Source of the DNA: an uncultured Eubacteriales bacterium
GTDB taxonomy: Bacteria > Bacillota > Clostridia > Christensenellales > Borkfalkiaceae
Assembly: GCA_949745625.1 (NCBI GenBank)
Contig: CATJZR010000118.1
Location: forward strand, 1-11,462
Reading direction: 5' to 3'
Length of the DNA stretch: 11,462 nt
Made by a program: the position numbers and the translations under genes
In this document: positions 1 to 7,350 of the stretch, piece by piece
Numbering within the stretch: position 1 is the first letter of the stretch
Layout of the letters: each line of letters starts with the position of its first letter
Notes under the pieces: generated by a model
Told to the model about the DNA's origin: nothing
Seen by the model: only the letters and a program-made list of their open reading frames with translations
Databases searched by the model: none

Positions 1-3000
1 AGTAGAGTATGACGTTTACGACGGACAGACAGTTGTTTCCGAAAACTACGCGATAGAGTACGAGTACGGTACGCTTAAACGCACGCCCCGCCCGATAACT
101 GTTACGACGGGCGAAAAGACACAGGTATACGACGGGACTGCGCTGACTTGCGACGAGTTCGGATTTGAAAGCTGCAACGCGGAAAATACGCGCGGACTTT
201 TGGAGAGCAAATCGCACTCGGTTGTGCTTGATGTAATTGCGGGAGTCGCTTCCATAACCTATATAACCAAAGTCGACGGCGTAGAGGTTGCGCAGACGCT
301 TAACGAGCGGAAGTACCTTATAAAAAGTCCCGAAAAGGACGAAAGCAATAACTATGCTATAAGTTACGTTTACGGTACTCTCACCATTGAAAAGCGGCAG
401 ATGACCGTAACGACCGCGACGCTGGCATGGGATTACGACGGCAAGCTGCATTACGGCACCGAAACGCAGCAGACGGAAAACGGCAAAACCGTTTTCGATA
501 ACCTCGTATCGGTTAACGGCATATCCGAAATCTGCACTGCCGAAAAAACAGCGGAAATAATCGACTATACCGAGGGCGGCGTAGTCAACGATACGCAATA
601 CGCAATTTACAGTGTTTTACATTCCGTAGAAACTACTTACTGTTACGATATAACCTACGATAAAGGCGTTCTTTTCATAAACAAAGTTGCACTTAATATA
701 ACGACGATAACCGCGGAAAAGGTATACGACGGCGCGTATTTGTATGGCGACGATTCCGATTACGGCGAACCCGTGTTCGTCGGCATTGCGGACGACGAAT
801 ACCGTTATGAAGCGTTCAATGTAGCGGGGATTTTAAATCGCGGCAGTGTTGACAACACTACCGAGTACGCAATATATACTCCTCGCGGACTTTCGCAAAA
901 CTATATCGTTTCTTACAGCTTAGGCACGCTGACGGTAACGCAGCGTGAAATTACGGTAAGGACGAAAGACGCAAGTCACGAATACGACGGTACGGAATTT
1001 ACATTTACCGAGTGGGAGGATGTCGGCGAACTCAAACTGGTCGAGGGGCACACTCTCGAAGTGATTGAGATAAATGGCAGAATAACCGACATAGGCAATA
1101 CTTTAAACGAGGTTGCGTATAAGGTCGTCGACGGCAGCGGCAGTGACCGCGTAAACGATAATTATACGATAAACTACAAGTACGGCACTCTTACCGTCAC
1201 TCATAGAACTATCCGTGTGACCACGGCAAGCAACAGTTGGGTCTACGACGGGGACGGACACTTCGACGACGGGTATGAAAAGGTAGTACATATCAAAGAC
1301 GGAGTTGAGGACGGAGAGCCCGCTCTTGTTTTGGACCACTTGCTTAAACCCGTTGAAGGAACGGCTACCGTCGTCGTGGACTATGCCGAGCCTGTGGACA
1401 ATGAAGTTAAGTTTATAGTCGTCGACGAGAAGGTTAACGCAAACTATTTTATTGAGTATGTTTACGGTAAGCTTGCGATAGAGCAGCGTCGCCTGACAAT
1501 CGCCACTGCCACGCGCGAGCGCGAGTACGACGGAACGCCGTTCGCCTGGAAAAAGGATTTTACCGTCGAGGAATTCGACGCGGACTCAAAGCGCGGAATA
1601 GTAAACGAACATCGGGCTTATCCCGACGAAAACGTGCCGGTAGCAACCGTAACATACGTACACGAGGGCAAGGTTGTAAACGTAATTGCGTTCGTCATTA
1701 AAAATGCGGACGGCAAGGAAGTTACTGCAAACTATATCCCCGAATACGAATACGGCACACTTTCGATAACGCCGCACACAATTTCCGTAACCAACCCCAC
1801 GCGCAACAAGGACTACGACGGCAATGAGCTGTCAGGCAACGACGAGGCTATTTTCGACGGCTTGCTTTTGGTCGACGACGTTGTGTCGGCGGATAAAATT
1901 GCAGCAATAATCGACTTTGGCGAAATTGAAAACAATACCGTTTACAGAATTAAAAACGCTAACGGCGATGATATAACTACAAGCTACGATATAAACTACG
2001 CCGAGGGCGCAACTCTTTCCGTAAATAAAATTGCTTTAAGCATAACGACGCTTACTGCCGAAAAGGTTTACGATGCAATTCCTATGAAGGGCGACGACGA
2101 GCAATTAGGTTCGCCGCTGTTTGAGGGATTGATAGGTAACGAGTATTACAGGGCTTCAATCGTAAAGGAAATAGAAAATTGCGGTTGGGTTTCCAACGAA
2201 ACAGAATACAGGATATTTGCAGTCCGCAACGGAGCGGAGGCGGAGACCACGGGCAACTATATAATCGACTACACCAGCGGAACGCTTACCGTAACGAAGC
2301 GGGCAATCACGATTGCCACCGCGTCTGCCTATAAGGAATTTGACGGCACTGCGCTTATCGATATAGACAATTATCGGATTACGGCGGGCACGCTTGCGGA
2401 AAAGCAAACGTTGTACGTCAAAGACGGCGACACAATAAGCTCGGTCACATTCGTTACCGATGGCAAGATTGATAACGTAATCGACTATTCTGTTATTGGT
2501 GCGCGCGGCGACGTTACCGCGAATTACGATATTACTTACTACAATATGTTTGAGAGCTCCGGGGATGAGCCTAAAGAATACGGCACGCTTGAAATAATTC
2601 CGAGAAGCATTTCCTTGACGACGCGCGCCAACGAATGGGAGTACGACGGTATATCCAAGTACGAAATCGGGTATACCGACCTGACGCACGACGGGGGCGG
2701 CAGCGCGCTCGTTCTCGGACATAAGCTTATAGCAGTGTCTTATAGTAAGGTCGTTACCGTCGGCACAGAAGATAACGTAGTCGGATATATCGTAGAAAAC
2801 GAAGAAATTACAAAAAATTACTCTATCGGCGTTTCGTACGGTAAGCTTACCGTAACGCCGCGCAAGCTGTCTGTTGTTTTAAGCCCCGTAAGCGACACGA
2901 TATACGGCGAAGCGTTCGAGGGCTGGAACGGCGAATTTACGTACGCTGCGGGAAGTAAGCTCCCCGTTGACGGCGAAACGCTTTTAATTACAGTAAGGTA

Positions 3001-5617
3001 TACGCGCGAGGGCGTCGAAGTTGCACAACCTGTAAACGCAGGTGAATACGGCGTTGAGTTTTCCGAAGCTTCGATAGTCGGCGGATATGCAGATATAGAC
3101 AATTACGAATTAACCGTTTTAGATAGCTCGTTTGAAATAATACGCAGGGAAATTACCGTAAACCTGCTCGATATGGACGAAGGCAGACCTTATAACGGTC
3201 GCGAATTTGTCTATCCCGACGACGGCTACGAGGTAGCGTCCGGCAGTATCGTCGACGGAGACGAGCTTAAAATCGCGGTTAAATATTTGCGCTTCGGCGT
3301 AATTATGGTGGGTTATCCCGTCAATGTCGGCGAATATACGGTTACCTTCGACGGCGCTAACTGTACCGTAAACGGCGAAAAAGAGCTTGCGCTCAATTAC
3401 GTGATTAATTGCGGAGTCAACGCAGTGCGTTATCAAATTACGCGGCTTCCGTTAGCATTCGTATTGAAGGATTTACAGCACGCGTATACAGGTGTTAATG
3501 GCTATAAGTTCGAAGATAGCGACGCTATGGAATTTGATGAAGGCCAGCTTGCCGAAACGGACGTTTTAAGCAGCGTTATCAAGTGTTATATGCTTAACGG
3601 CAAACTATGCGACGCCATTGATGTCGGCGTATATGATTACTTCGTTAAATCATTCGTGGTTACAAATAAAACGACGGGTGAGGACGTAAGTGAAAATTAT
3701 TGTCTTGATGACGCGCAGGGTGTTGCAAAATTTACAATAACAAAAAGGCGTATATCGGTTGCTGTCAGCTTCGAGGGCGAAGCGGCTGCTAAGGGCGAGT
3801 ATACGGGCGAGGTCATTTCGCTTGAAGAGCTGTATAAGGACAGCGTGTTATATTCGTCTTTGCCGTTGGTTGCGGACGAAAGCAGCTGGGGAATTTATGC
3901 CGGCGATATTGAAAAAATTAACGCGGTTTTCTCATACTCTAAGGACGGCACGGCTGTCGAGCTTAAAGAGTTGGGCGAATATACCGTTTCCGTAAGACTT
4001 GACGACAAGGACGGAAAAACGCTTTCCAATTACTTTATAGAAAGCTATACGGACGGCGCGTTCGAGGTGACCAAACGACAGGTGAAGGTAACAGCTGAAA
4101 TGACTGCGGACTCGCTCGAATATAACGGTTGTGCGCTTTCAGAGGAATATTTCGGTTACGCCACGAAACACGTATTCAGTGACTCAGAGGGGTTTGTGGC
4201 AGAAAGCGACTACGCCGATTATAAAGCGGTTTACAGCTTATTCGGGACTGACGGAACAGAGGTGGACGCAACAGCGATAATTTCGGCGGGCGAATATTAT
4301 CTTACGGTAAAGCTTGAATTTATCGGAAGCGGAGAAGAAAAATATTACGTTTTCGACGGACTTGCTTCAAGTGTATTTACGGTGCATAAGCGAAAAATTT
4401 ACGCAGTTACGCCGTCGTACGAAAACGAGTACGTTTATAACGGCACCGCCGTACCCGAACCTGAAACTTACGGTGCGTATTATACGGACGGCAGCGCGGG
4501 CTTTGTCAACGGCGACGGGAAATTTGCCGTGCCGGTGTTTACCTATCTTAAGGACGGCATAGAATATGAGTCGGCTGTTCATGCAGGCGAGTATTCCATT
4601 TTAATATCTTGCTTCGGCGGTGAGAACGGGAATATAGACCTTTCCGCCAATTACGAACTTTGCGCCGCACCCGACGAAAGCTGTTACGGCACGGTAACTA
4701 TAAAGCCTGCAAAGCTTGTCGTGGGTCCCCAGGCATATTCGCAGCTTTACGACGGCACAATCAACGTGCTCAGCCTTCCCGAAAACAGCTACCGGATACT
4801 GTTCGTCGAAGGCGGCGGAACCGAGCTTTTCGGCAGCGCCGGGCTGACATTTACGGCAAGCGGCAGCGTCGATATAAGAAAGCAGTTTATGACTATGGTT
4901 TCATTCAAGTCGGTTTCCGTTTTACAGGACGGAGAGGATATTACTTCCGACTACGACGTCGTGCTGACGTACGCGCAGCTTAGTGAAAAGTGTCCCGAGC
5001 TAACGGAAAGCATCACGCGCGATAAGTTCAGCGCGCAGCTCGCCTTTATCCGCAGAACGCTGTATATCAGGCAGTTTGCCCCGCCGGAAGAATACAGGTC
5101 AATAGAGTACGGCACAAATGTGTCGATAAGCCTTGACGATAAATCCATACCCGCGGAAAACGTGTTAAGTGACGGCGACGGATTGATTGCCGGGCACCGT
5201 CCCGAAATAAGCCTTGCAAGAGCCGTAGGCTCTGCCCTGGGATATTGCGAGAAGTGGATTTATATGTGCAAAGTCTACGACGGTAACGGTGTCGACCTGT
5301 CGAGGGGCTACGACATTAAAATCGTCTGCGACGACGAAAGTTCGTTCATAAAAGTAACGCCCAAAAACATCACCGTAAGCGTCAATTTCCCGCCTTCGCA
5401 CTACGTCGAAGGGGATAAATTAGCCGCCGAGGATTACAACCTTTCGGCTGCGTTCCCGTTCGGCGACAAGCTCGAAGTCGAGGTTTCGGGCGGAGCGTTC
5501 GTCGCTTCGGTAAAGTCTGCTAACGGGCAGAGTAAGGATTCTTACTATATAATAAAATTTGTTCATCCGAAAACGGAAATTCACGAAAAGGAGGTCGGAT
5601 ATGCATCGCGGATTTAA
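1..5617 (+). CDS. Giant secreted YDG/MBG-repeat surface protein, N-terminus outside the window
   Basis: The frame is open from the left edge (first full codon at 2) to TAA at 5615-5617, giving 1871 residues of a longer protein. It consists of about twenty tandem beta-sandwich modules of roughly 80-120 residues. The first eleven follow the pattern I-T-V-T-T-A-x(4)-YDG at the front and NY-x-I-x-Y-x-YGTLTVT-x-R at the end, as in the YDG domain family. The last nine are MBG-like, with YNG, YTG or YGE near the front and a late VNAGEY-type motif (for example near 3030 and 3320). These families build extended stalks in bacterial surface proteins. The signal peptide must lie upstream. No membrane helix, LPxTG motif, dockerin or other anchor appears at the C-terminus, which ends in the charged tail KEVGYASRI directly after the last module. 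A TTG at 200 is not a real start because the same repeats continue upstream of it. It overlaps the next gene by 17 bp, suggesting translational coupling. Its binding partner is unknown; adhesin or stalk is inference. Confidence 0.93.
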   Translation, partial: VEYDVYDGQTVVSENYAIEYEYGTLKRTPRPITVTTGEKTQVYDGTALTCDEFGFESCNAENTRGLLESKSHSVVLDVIAGVASITYITKVDGVEVAQTLNERKYLIKSPEKDESNNYAISYVYGTLTIEKRQMTVTTATLAWDYDGKLHYGTETQQTENGKTVFDNLVSVNGISEICTAEKTAEIIDYTEGGVVNDTQYAIYSVLHSVETTYCYDITYDKGVLFINKVALNITTITAEKVYDGAYLYGDDSDYGEPVFVGIADDEYRYEAFNVAGILNRGSVDNTTEYAIYTPRGLSQNYIVSYSLGTLTVTQREITVRTKDASHEYDGTEFTFTEWEDVGELKLVEGHTLEVIEINGRITDIGNTLNEVAYKVVDGSGSDRVNDNYTINYKYGTLTVTHRTIRVTTASNSWVYDGDGHFDDGYEKVVHIKDGVEDGEPALVLDHLLKPVEGTATVVVDYAEPVDNEVKFIVVDEKVNANYFIEYVYGKLAIEQRRLTIATATREREYDGTPFAWKKDFTVEEFDADSKRGIVNEHRAYPDENVPVATVTYVHEGKVVNVIAFVIKNADGKEVTANYIPEYEYGTLSITPHTISVTNPTRNKDYDGNELSGNDEAIFDGLLLVDDVVSADKIAAIIDFGEIENNTVYRIKNANGDDITTSYDINYAEGATLSVNKIALSITTLTAEKVYDAIPMKGDDEQLGSPLFEGLIGNEYYRASIVKEIENCGWVSNETEYRIFAVRNGAEAETTGNYIIDYTSGTLTVTKRAITIATASAYKEFDGTALIDIDNYRITAGTLAEKQTLYVKDGDTISSVTFVTDGKIDNVIDYSVIGARGDVTANYDITYYNMFESSGDEPKEYGTLEIIPRSISLTTRANEWEYDGISKYEIGYTDLTHDGGGSALVLGHKLIAVSYSKVVTVGTEDNVVGYIVENEEITKNYSIGVSYGKLTVTPRKLSVVLSPVSDTIYGEAFEGWNGEFTYAAGSKLPVDGETLLITVRYTREGVEVAQPVNAGEYGVEFSEASIVGGYADIDNYELTVLDSSFEIIRREITVNLLDMDEGRPYNGREFVYPDDGYEVASGSIVDGDELKIAVKYLRFGVIMVGYPVNVGEYTVTFDGANCTVNGEKELALNYVINCGVNAVRYQITRLPLAFVLKDLQHAYTGVNGYKFEDSDAMEFDEGQLAETDVLSSVIKCYMLNGKLCDAIDVGVYDYFVKSFVVTNKTTGEDVSENYCLDDAQGVAKFTITKRRISVAVSFEGEAAAKGEYTGEVISLEELYKDSVLYSSLPLVADESSWGIYAGDIEKINAVFSYSKDGTAVELKELGEYTVSVRLDDKDGKTLSNYFIESYTDGAFEVTKRQVKVTAEMTADSLEYNGCALSEEYFGYATKHVFSDSEGFVAESDYADYKAVYSLFGTDGTEVDATAIISAGEYYLTVKLEFIGSGEEKYYVFDGLASSVFTVHKRKIYAVTPSYENEYVYNGTAVPEPETYGAYYTDGSAGFVNGDGKFAVPVFTYLKDGIEYESAVHAGEYSILISCFGGENGNIDLSANYELCAAPDESCYGTVTIKPAKLVVGPQAYSQLYDGTINVLSLPENSYRILFVEGGGTELFGSAGLTFTASGSVDIRKQFMTMVSFKSVSVLQDGEDITSDYDVVLTYAQLSEKCPELTESITRDKFSAQLAFIRRTLYIRQFAPPEEYRSIEYGTNVSISLDDKSIPAENVLSDGDGLIAGHRPEISLARAVGSALGYCEKWIYMCKVYDGNGVDLSRGYDIKIVCDDESSFIKVTPKNITVSVNFPPSHYVEGDKLAAEDYNLSAAFPFGDKLEVEVSGGAFVASVKSANGQSKDSYYIIKFVHPKTEIHEKEVGYASRI
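2..94 (+). repeat. End of an E-type YDG module, cut by the window edge
   Basis: The first 31 residues contain SENYAIEYEYGTLKR, the closing strands of a YDG module. They best match the ends of the E modules at 1211-1492 (NANYFIEYVYGKL) and 2609-2866 (TKNYSIGVSYGKL). This suggests that the five-module series continues upstream. Confidence 0.7.
95..1492 (+). repeat. Five-module YDG super-repeat, copy 1 (modules A-E)
   Basis: Modules begin at about 95 (A), 401 (B), 692 (C), 950 (D) and 1211 (E). Each starts at the I/L/M-T-V-T-T strand after a closing R-x or K-x, has a YDG motif about ten residues later, and ends near YGTLTV. Each module matches the one at the same rank in 1493-2866 better than it matches its neighbours. 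B carries VFDNLVSVNGIS and AEIIDYTEGG. C opens with ITTITAEKVYDG. E carries PALVLDHLLKPVEG and ends in YGKL instead of YGTL. Confidence 0.8.
1493..2866 (+). repeat. Five-module YDG super-repeat, copy 2 (modules A-E)
   Basis: Modules begin at about 1493 (A), 1781 (B), 2036 (C), 2306 (D) and 2609 (E). Counterparts of copy 1 are clear. B has IFDGLLLVDDVVS and AAIIDFGEIEN. C opens with ITTLTAEKVYDA. The B-to-C junction is VNKIAL here and INKVAL in copy 1. E has SALVLGHKLIAVS and again ends in YGKL. Module D contains an insertion of about a dozen residues (FESSGDEPKE, near 2548-2580) before its closing YGTL strand. Copies are diverged and do not look like a recent duplication. Confidence 0.8.
2867..5581 (+). 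repeat. MBG-like module array, nine units
   Basis: Modules begin at about 2867, 3152, 3452, 3752, 4082, 4397, 4715, 5060 and 5369. They keep the opening hydrophobic strand (such as ITVNLLD, ISVAVSF, IYAVTPS) and the closing strand ending K/R-R/K. The YDG motif becomes YGE, YNG, YTG or YEY-like, and most gain the G-E-Y motif typical of MBG-type domains (NAGEYGVEF, NVGEYTVTF, SAGEYYLTV, HAGEYSILI). The units are longer and more divergent than the YDG half and show no obvious higher-order period. The last unit is complete, so the protein does not look truncated. Confidence 0.75.
5588..5595 (+). promoter_or_regulatory. Shine-Dalgarno for the 5601 gene, inside the upstream reading frame
   Basis: AAGGAGGT lies 5 bp before ATG 5601. 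It decides that start over the in-frame TTG at 5559. Because it sits inside the end of the repeat-protein gene, it also dictates that protein's last residues (part of HEKEVGY). Confidence 0.9.
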
Positions 5618-6608
5618 TTACTACTATCGCGAAGGATTGAAGGTATCCGCCAAAGCGGTGTACGGCAACAAGTGTTTTTTCAAGTATCTGCTGTATTTTC
5701 TCGCAGAATTCTTCGGCAGAATACTTATAATTTTCAACCCGCATTTCAACCTTGCGAATATCCGTCAGGGCTACGTGGTACGCAAGGCAAACAGGCTTGA
5801 CTTTTCGTCGTCCTTCCGTAACGTGGGCGGTAGGGTGTCAATCTGGACGTATATACTGACGCTCTGTTTCGAGGTGTTGATTATACTTGCGGGGCTTGCG
5901 GCTATCGCCGTGCTCGGCGCAGTTCTCGGCGGTGTAGGCTACGGCATAGGTCTGCTGGCGTCGTCCGATAAACTATGGCTGTTCGCTGCAATGTTTGCCG
6001 CGCCCGCCGCGCCGCTTGCGTTATTATACGTGCTTGTAACTTTGCTTATATTTTCGCCCACGGCATATATAATGTCAAACAATAAAGGCGTAAGCGCGGG
6101 CGAGACGATAGGCGCATGCTATAAATCCATGCTGACGCGCGGCAAGTCCACCGTATTTTTGACGTACTTTGTTTCTATGCTCATAAGGTTGCTATATCTC
6201 GGCACAGTCGGGGTGGGAGGGTATTTCCTGCTGACGCAGTTTATTCCCGAAAATTATGTCACCGTAACGCTTATCGCGTGGGATGTATTGTCGCTTTTCG
6301 GGTATCTTGCTTTTGCACCCGTGCTTACGTTGACCAACAGGGTGGTAAAAGAGCACCTCTTCGAGGACGTCGTTCTCGACCCCGCGGCAACGGCGCGTAT
6401 AAACGAAAAGGTTAACCTTTCCGTTTGCAACGGTGTAAAGACTTCTCAAAACCTCGCCGCGCTTTTCGAGTATGCGGAGGACCCTTACAGAATACTTGAA
6501 GAAACAGAGAAGAAGAGCGGACTTTTAGAGAAAAAGGCGGAAAAGCAAAAGACGGCTGCACGCAAGGAAAAAGCGGACGGCGGCGAATACCGCAAGCAGA
6601 CAAACTAA
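5601..6608 (+). CDS. Polytopic membrane protein, weakly DUF975-like
   Basis: The product has 335 residues. Hydrophobic segments lie at about 26-45, 80-120 (long enough for two helices), 124-158, 183-212 and 219-245, which suggests about six membrane passes. A charged, Lys/Glu-rich tail (about 298-335) is probably cytoplasmic and helical. The stretch AYIMSNNKGVSAGETIGACY (about 155-174), followed by a basic patch and another helix, resembles the loop of DUF975-type proteins, where a D/E-N pair and an amphipathic segment precede a membrane helix. This is a pattern resemblance only. No catalytic or transport motif is visible. The ATG at 5601 is chosen because a near-perfect Shine-Dalgarno precedes it. 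Its start overlaps the giant repeat protein by 17 bp, so the two are probably made together, and a role in export or anchoring of that protein is possible but unproven. Confidence 0.88.
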   Translation: MHRGFNYYYREGLKVSAKAVYGNKCFFKYLLYFLAEFFGRILIIFNPHFNLANIRQGYVVRKANRLDFSSSFRNVGGRVSIWTYILTLCFEVLIILAGLAAIAVLGAVLGGVGYGIGLLASSDKLWLFAAMFAAPAAPLALLYVLVTLLIFSPTAYIMSNNKGVSAGETIGACYKSMLTRGKSTVFLTYFVSMLIRLLYLGTVGVGGYFLLTQFIPENYVTVTLIAWDVLSLFGYLAFAPVLTLTNRVVKEHLFEDVVLDPAATARINEKVNLSVCNGVKTSQNLAALFEYAEDPYRILEETEKKSGLLEKKAEKQKTAARKEKADGGEYRKQTN

Positions 6609-6624
6609 TCAAAGAAAAATTTAT

Positions 6625-6630
6625 AAGGAA
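6625..6630 (+). promoter_or_regulatory. Shine-Dalgarno for the 6637 gene
   Basis: AAGGAA sits 6 bp before ATG 6637 in the 28-bp gap after the upstream stop. That gap is too short to hold a convincing promoter or terminator. Confidence 0.75.
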
Positions 6631-6636
6631 CAGATT

Positions 6637-7350
6637 ATGACTATCACCGTATGGAGAGCGCTTTGCGTGGTATCGGCTGCGTTGTTCGTTGCAGGAATGT
6701 TTATCCTGCTCGTTACAAGGCTGCTTAAAAACAAATATTATCACGTGTATACTGCGGACGAAACGATAAATAAGAGTAAAATGACCAACGGCAGGAACAC
6801 GGTCTATTTTGCGTCGGGCGAAACGAAAAATTACATAAGCAAGTACGCTGTATGCAAGACGGAGTTCGACAGATACCTCGTCTGTAAATTCGTTAAAAAG
6901 TTTTCGTATCTGAGATATTTCGTCCTCGAATATTCCGCCCGCGGGCGCTGTATAGGCGTGCAGCAGATTGACGAGTACGACACGGGTATAAATTCCAAAA
7001 TCATTACGCTTCGCCGTCGTTGCGCAAGTGTAAACGTAGTCGTCGGCACGGTTGAGGACAACGAAATCAACACCGACGTTATACGCCCGTTTTCTATGAA
7101 AAGAATACGGCTTTATGCGCTTATTAAAAGCTTTACGCTCTTCGCGTTTATGTTTGCGGTAAGACACATCCTGCTCGAAGTGCTTTGCAAGGGTATCATC
7201 GGGCTGTATCTGTTCGATATGCTTAATTATATCTCAATCGGCGTAAGCTTTGTTTTCGCACTTTTAAGCTATGCGGTTACCGCGCTCTGTTTCCGCCGCA
7301 AAAACGTCAAGGCTCTCAGCGGAGGTTCGGCAGAATATGAGTTCGTATAA
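6637..7350 (+). CDS. Small membrane protein with cytoplasmic beta-rich domain
   Basis: The product has 237 residues. A membrane helix at about 5-29 is followed at once by RLLKNK, so by the positive-inside rule the central domain (about 31-155) lies in the cytoplasm. Further hydrophobic segments are at about 158-178 and 186-218. The central domain alternates hydrophobic and polar residues as a beta domain would (RYLVCKFVKKFS, LRYFVLEYSARG, SVNVVVGTVEDNEI). It resembles the N-terminal domain of the protein encoded at 7337-8449: both have an E/D-K/R-Y-L/V-V core strand, an aromatic strand ending in Y, and a late Cys-containing strand. I do not recognise a named family. The tail SGGSAEYEFV is encoded over the ribosome binding site and start of the next gene, with which it overlaps by 14 bp. 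A shared scaffolding or signalling role with the next gene is inference. Confidence 0.85.
   Translation: MTITVWRALCVVSAALFVAGMFILLVTRLLKNKYYHVYTADETINKSKMTNGRNTVYFASGETKNYISKYAVCKTEFDRYLVCKFVKKFSYLRYFVLEYSARGRCIGVQQIDEYDTGINSKIITLRRRCASVNVVVGTVEDNEINTDVIRPFSMKRIRLYALIKSFTLFAFMFAVRHILLEVLCKGIIGLYLFDMLNYISIGVSFVFALLSYAVTALCFRRKNVKALSGGSAEYEFV
7319..7326 (+). promoter_or_regulatory. Shine-Dalgarno for the 7337 gene, inside the upstream gene
   Basis: GCGGAGGT ends 10 bp before ATG 7337, a little long but acceptable. The upstream in-frame ATG at 7271 has no comparable site, so 7337 is preferred. Confidence 0.7.

Noticed and set aside
2156..2722. Minus-strand open frame of 188 codons
   Set aside because: It lies wholly opposite the YDG repeats; its openness follows from the biased codons of the repeat.
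4660..4983. Plus-strand open frame of 107 codons
   Set aside because: It is an Arg-rich alternative frame inside the MBG array with no ribosome binding site or domain.
5559..5600. Longer N-terminus for the second gene from TTG 5559
   Set aside because: The strong Shine-Dalgarno points to ATG 5601, and the extra residues are a charged out-of-frame reading of the repeat-protein gene.
200..5617. TTG at 200 as the start of the repeat protein
   Set aside because: The same frame and the same YDG repeat pattern run unbroken to position 2, with a YDG motif at about 128-136, so the true start is upstream of the window.
1..5617. DNA-level tandem repeat or CRISPR-like array, prompted by recurring tacgacgg and tacggcac words
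   Set aside because: These words encode the YDG and YGT motifs; spacing follows protein modules and the sequence between is diverged coding DNA.
5570..5640. Frameshift splitting one longer protein at the 5601 junction
   Set aside because: The repeat module before it is complete, the sequence after it is a membrane protein of a different character, and a good ribosome binding site marks a separate start.
6609..6636. Promoter or terminator in the 28-bp gap
   Set aside because: It holds a ribosome binding site and A/T-rich sequence, with no inverted repeat plus T-run and no room for a -35/-10 pair with leader.
6412..7167. Minus-strand open frame of 251 codons
   Set aside because: It lies across the end of one well-supported plus-strand gene and the body of the next, has a basic, unstructured composition, and shows no recognisable domain.
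7271..7336. Longer N-terminus for the LRR protein from ATG 7271
   Set aside because: It lacks a ribosome binding site and would overlap the membrane-helix coding part of the preceding gene by 80 bp.
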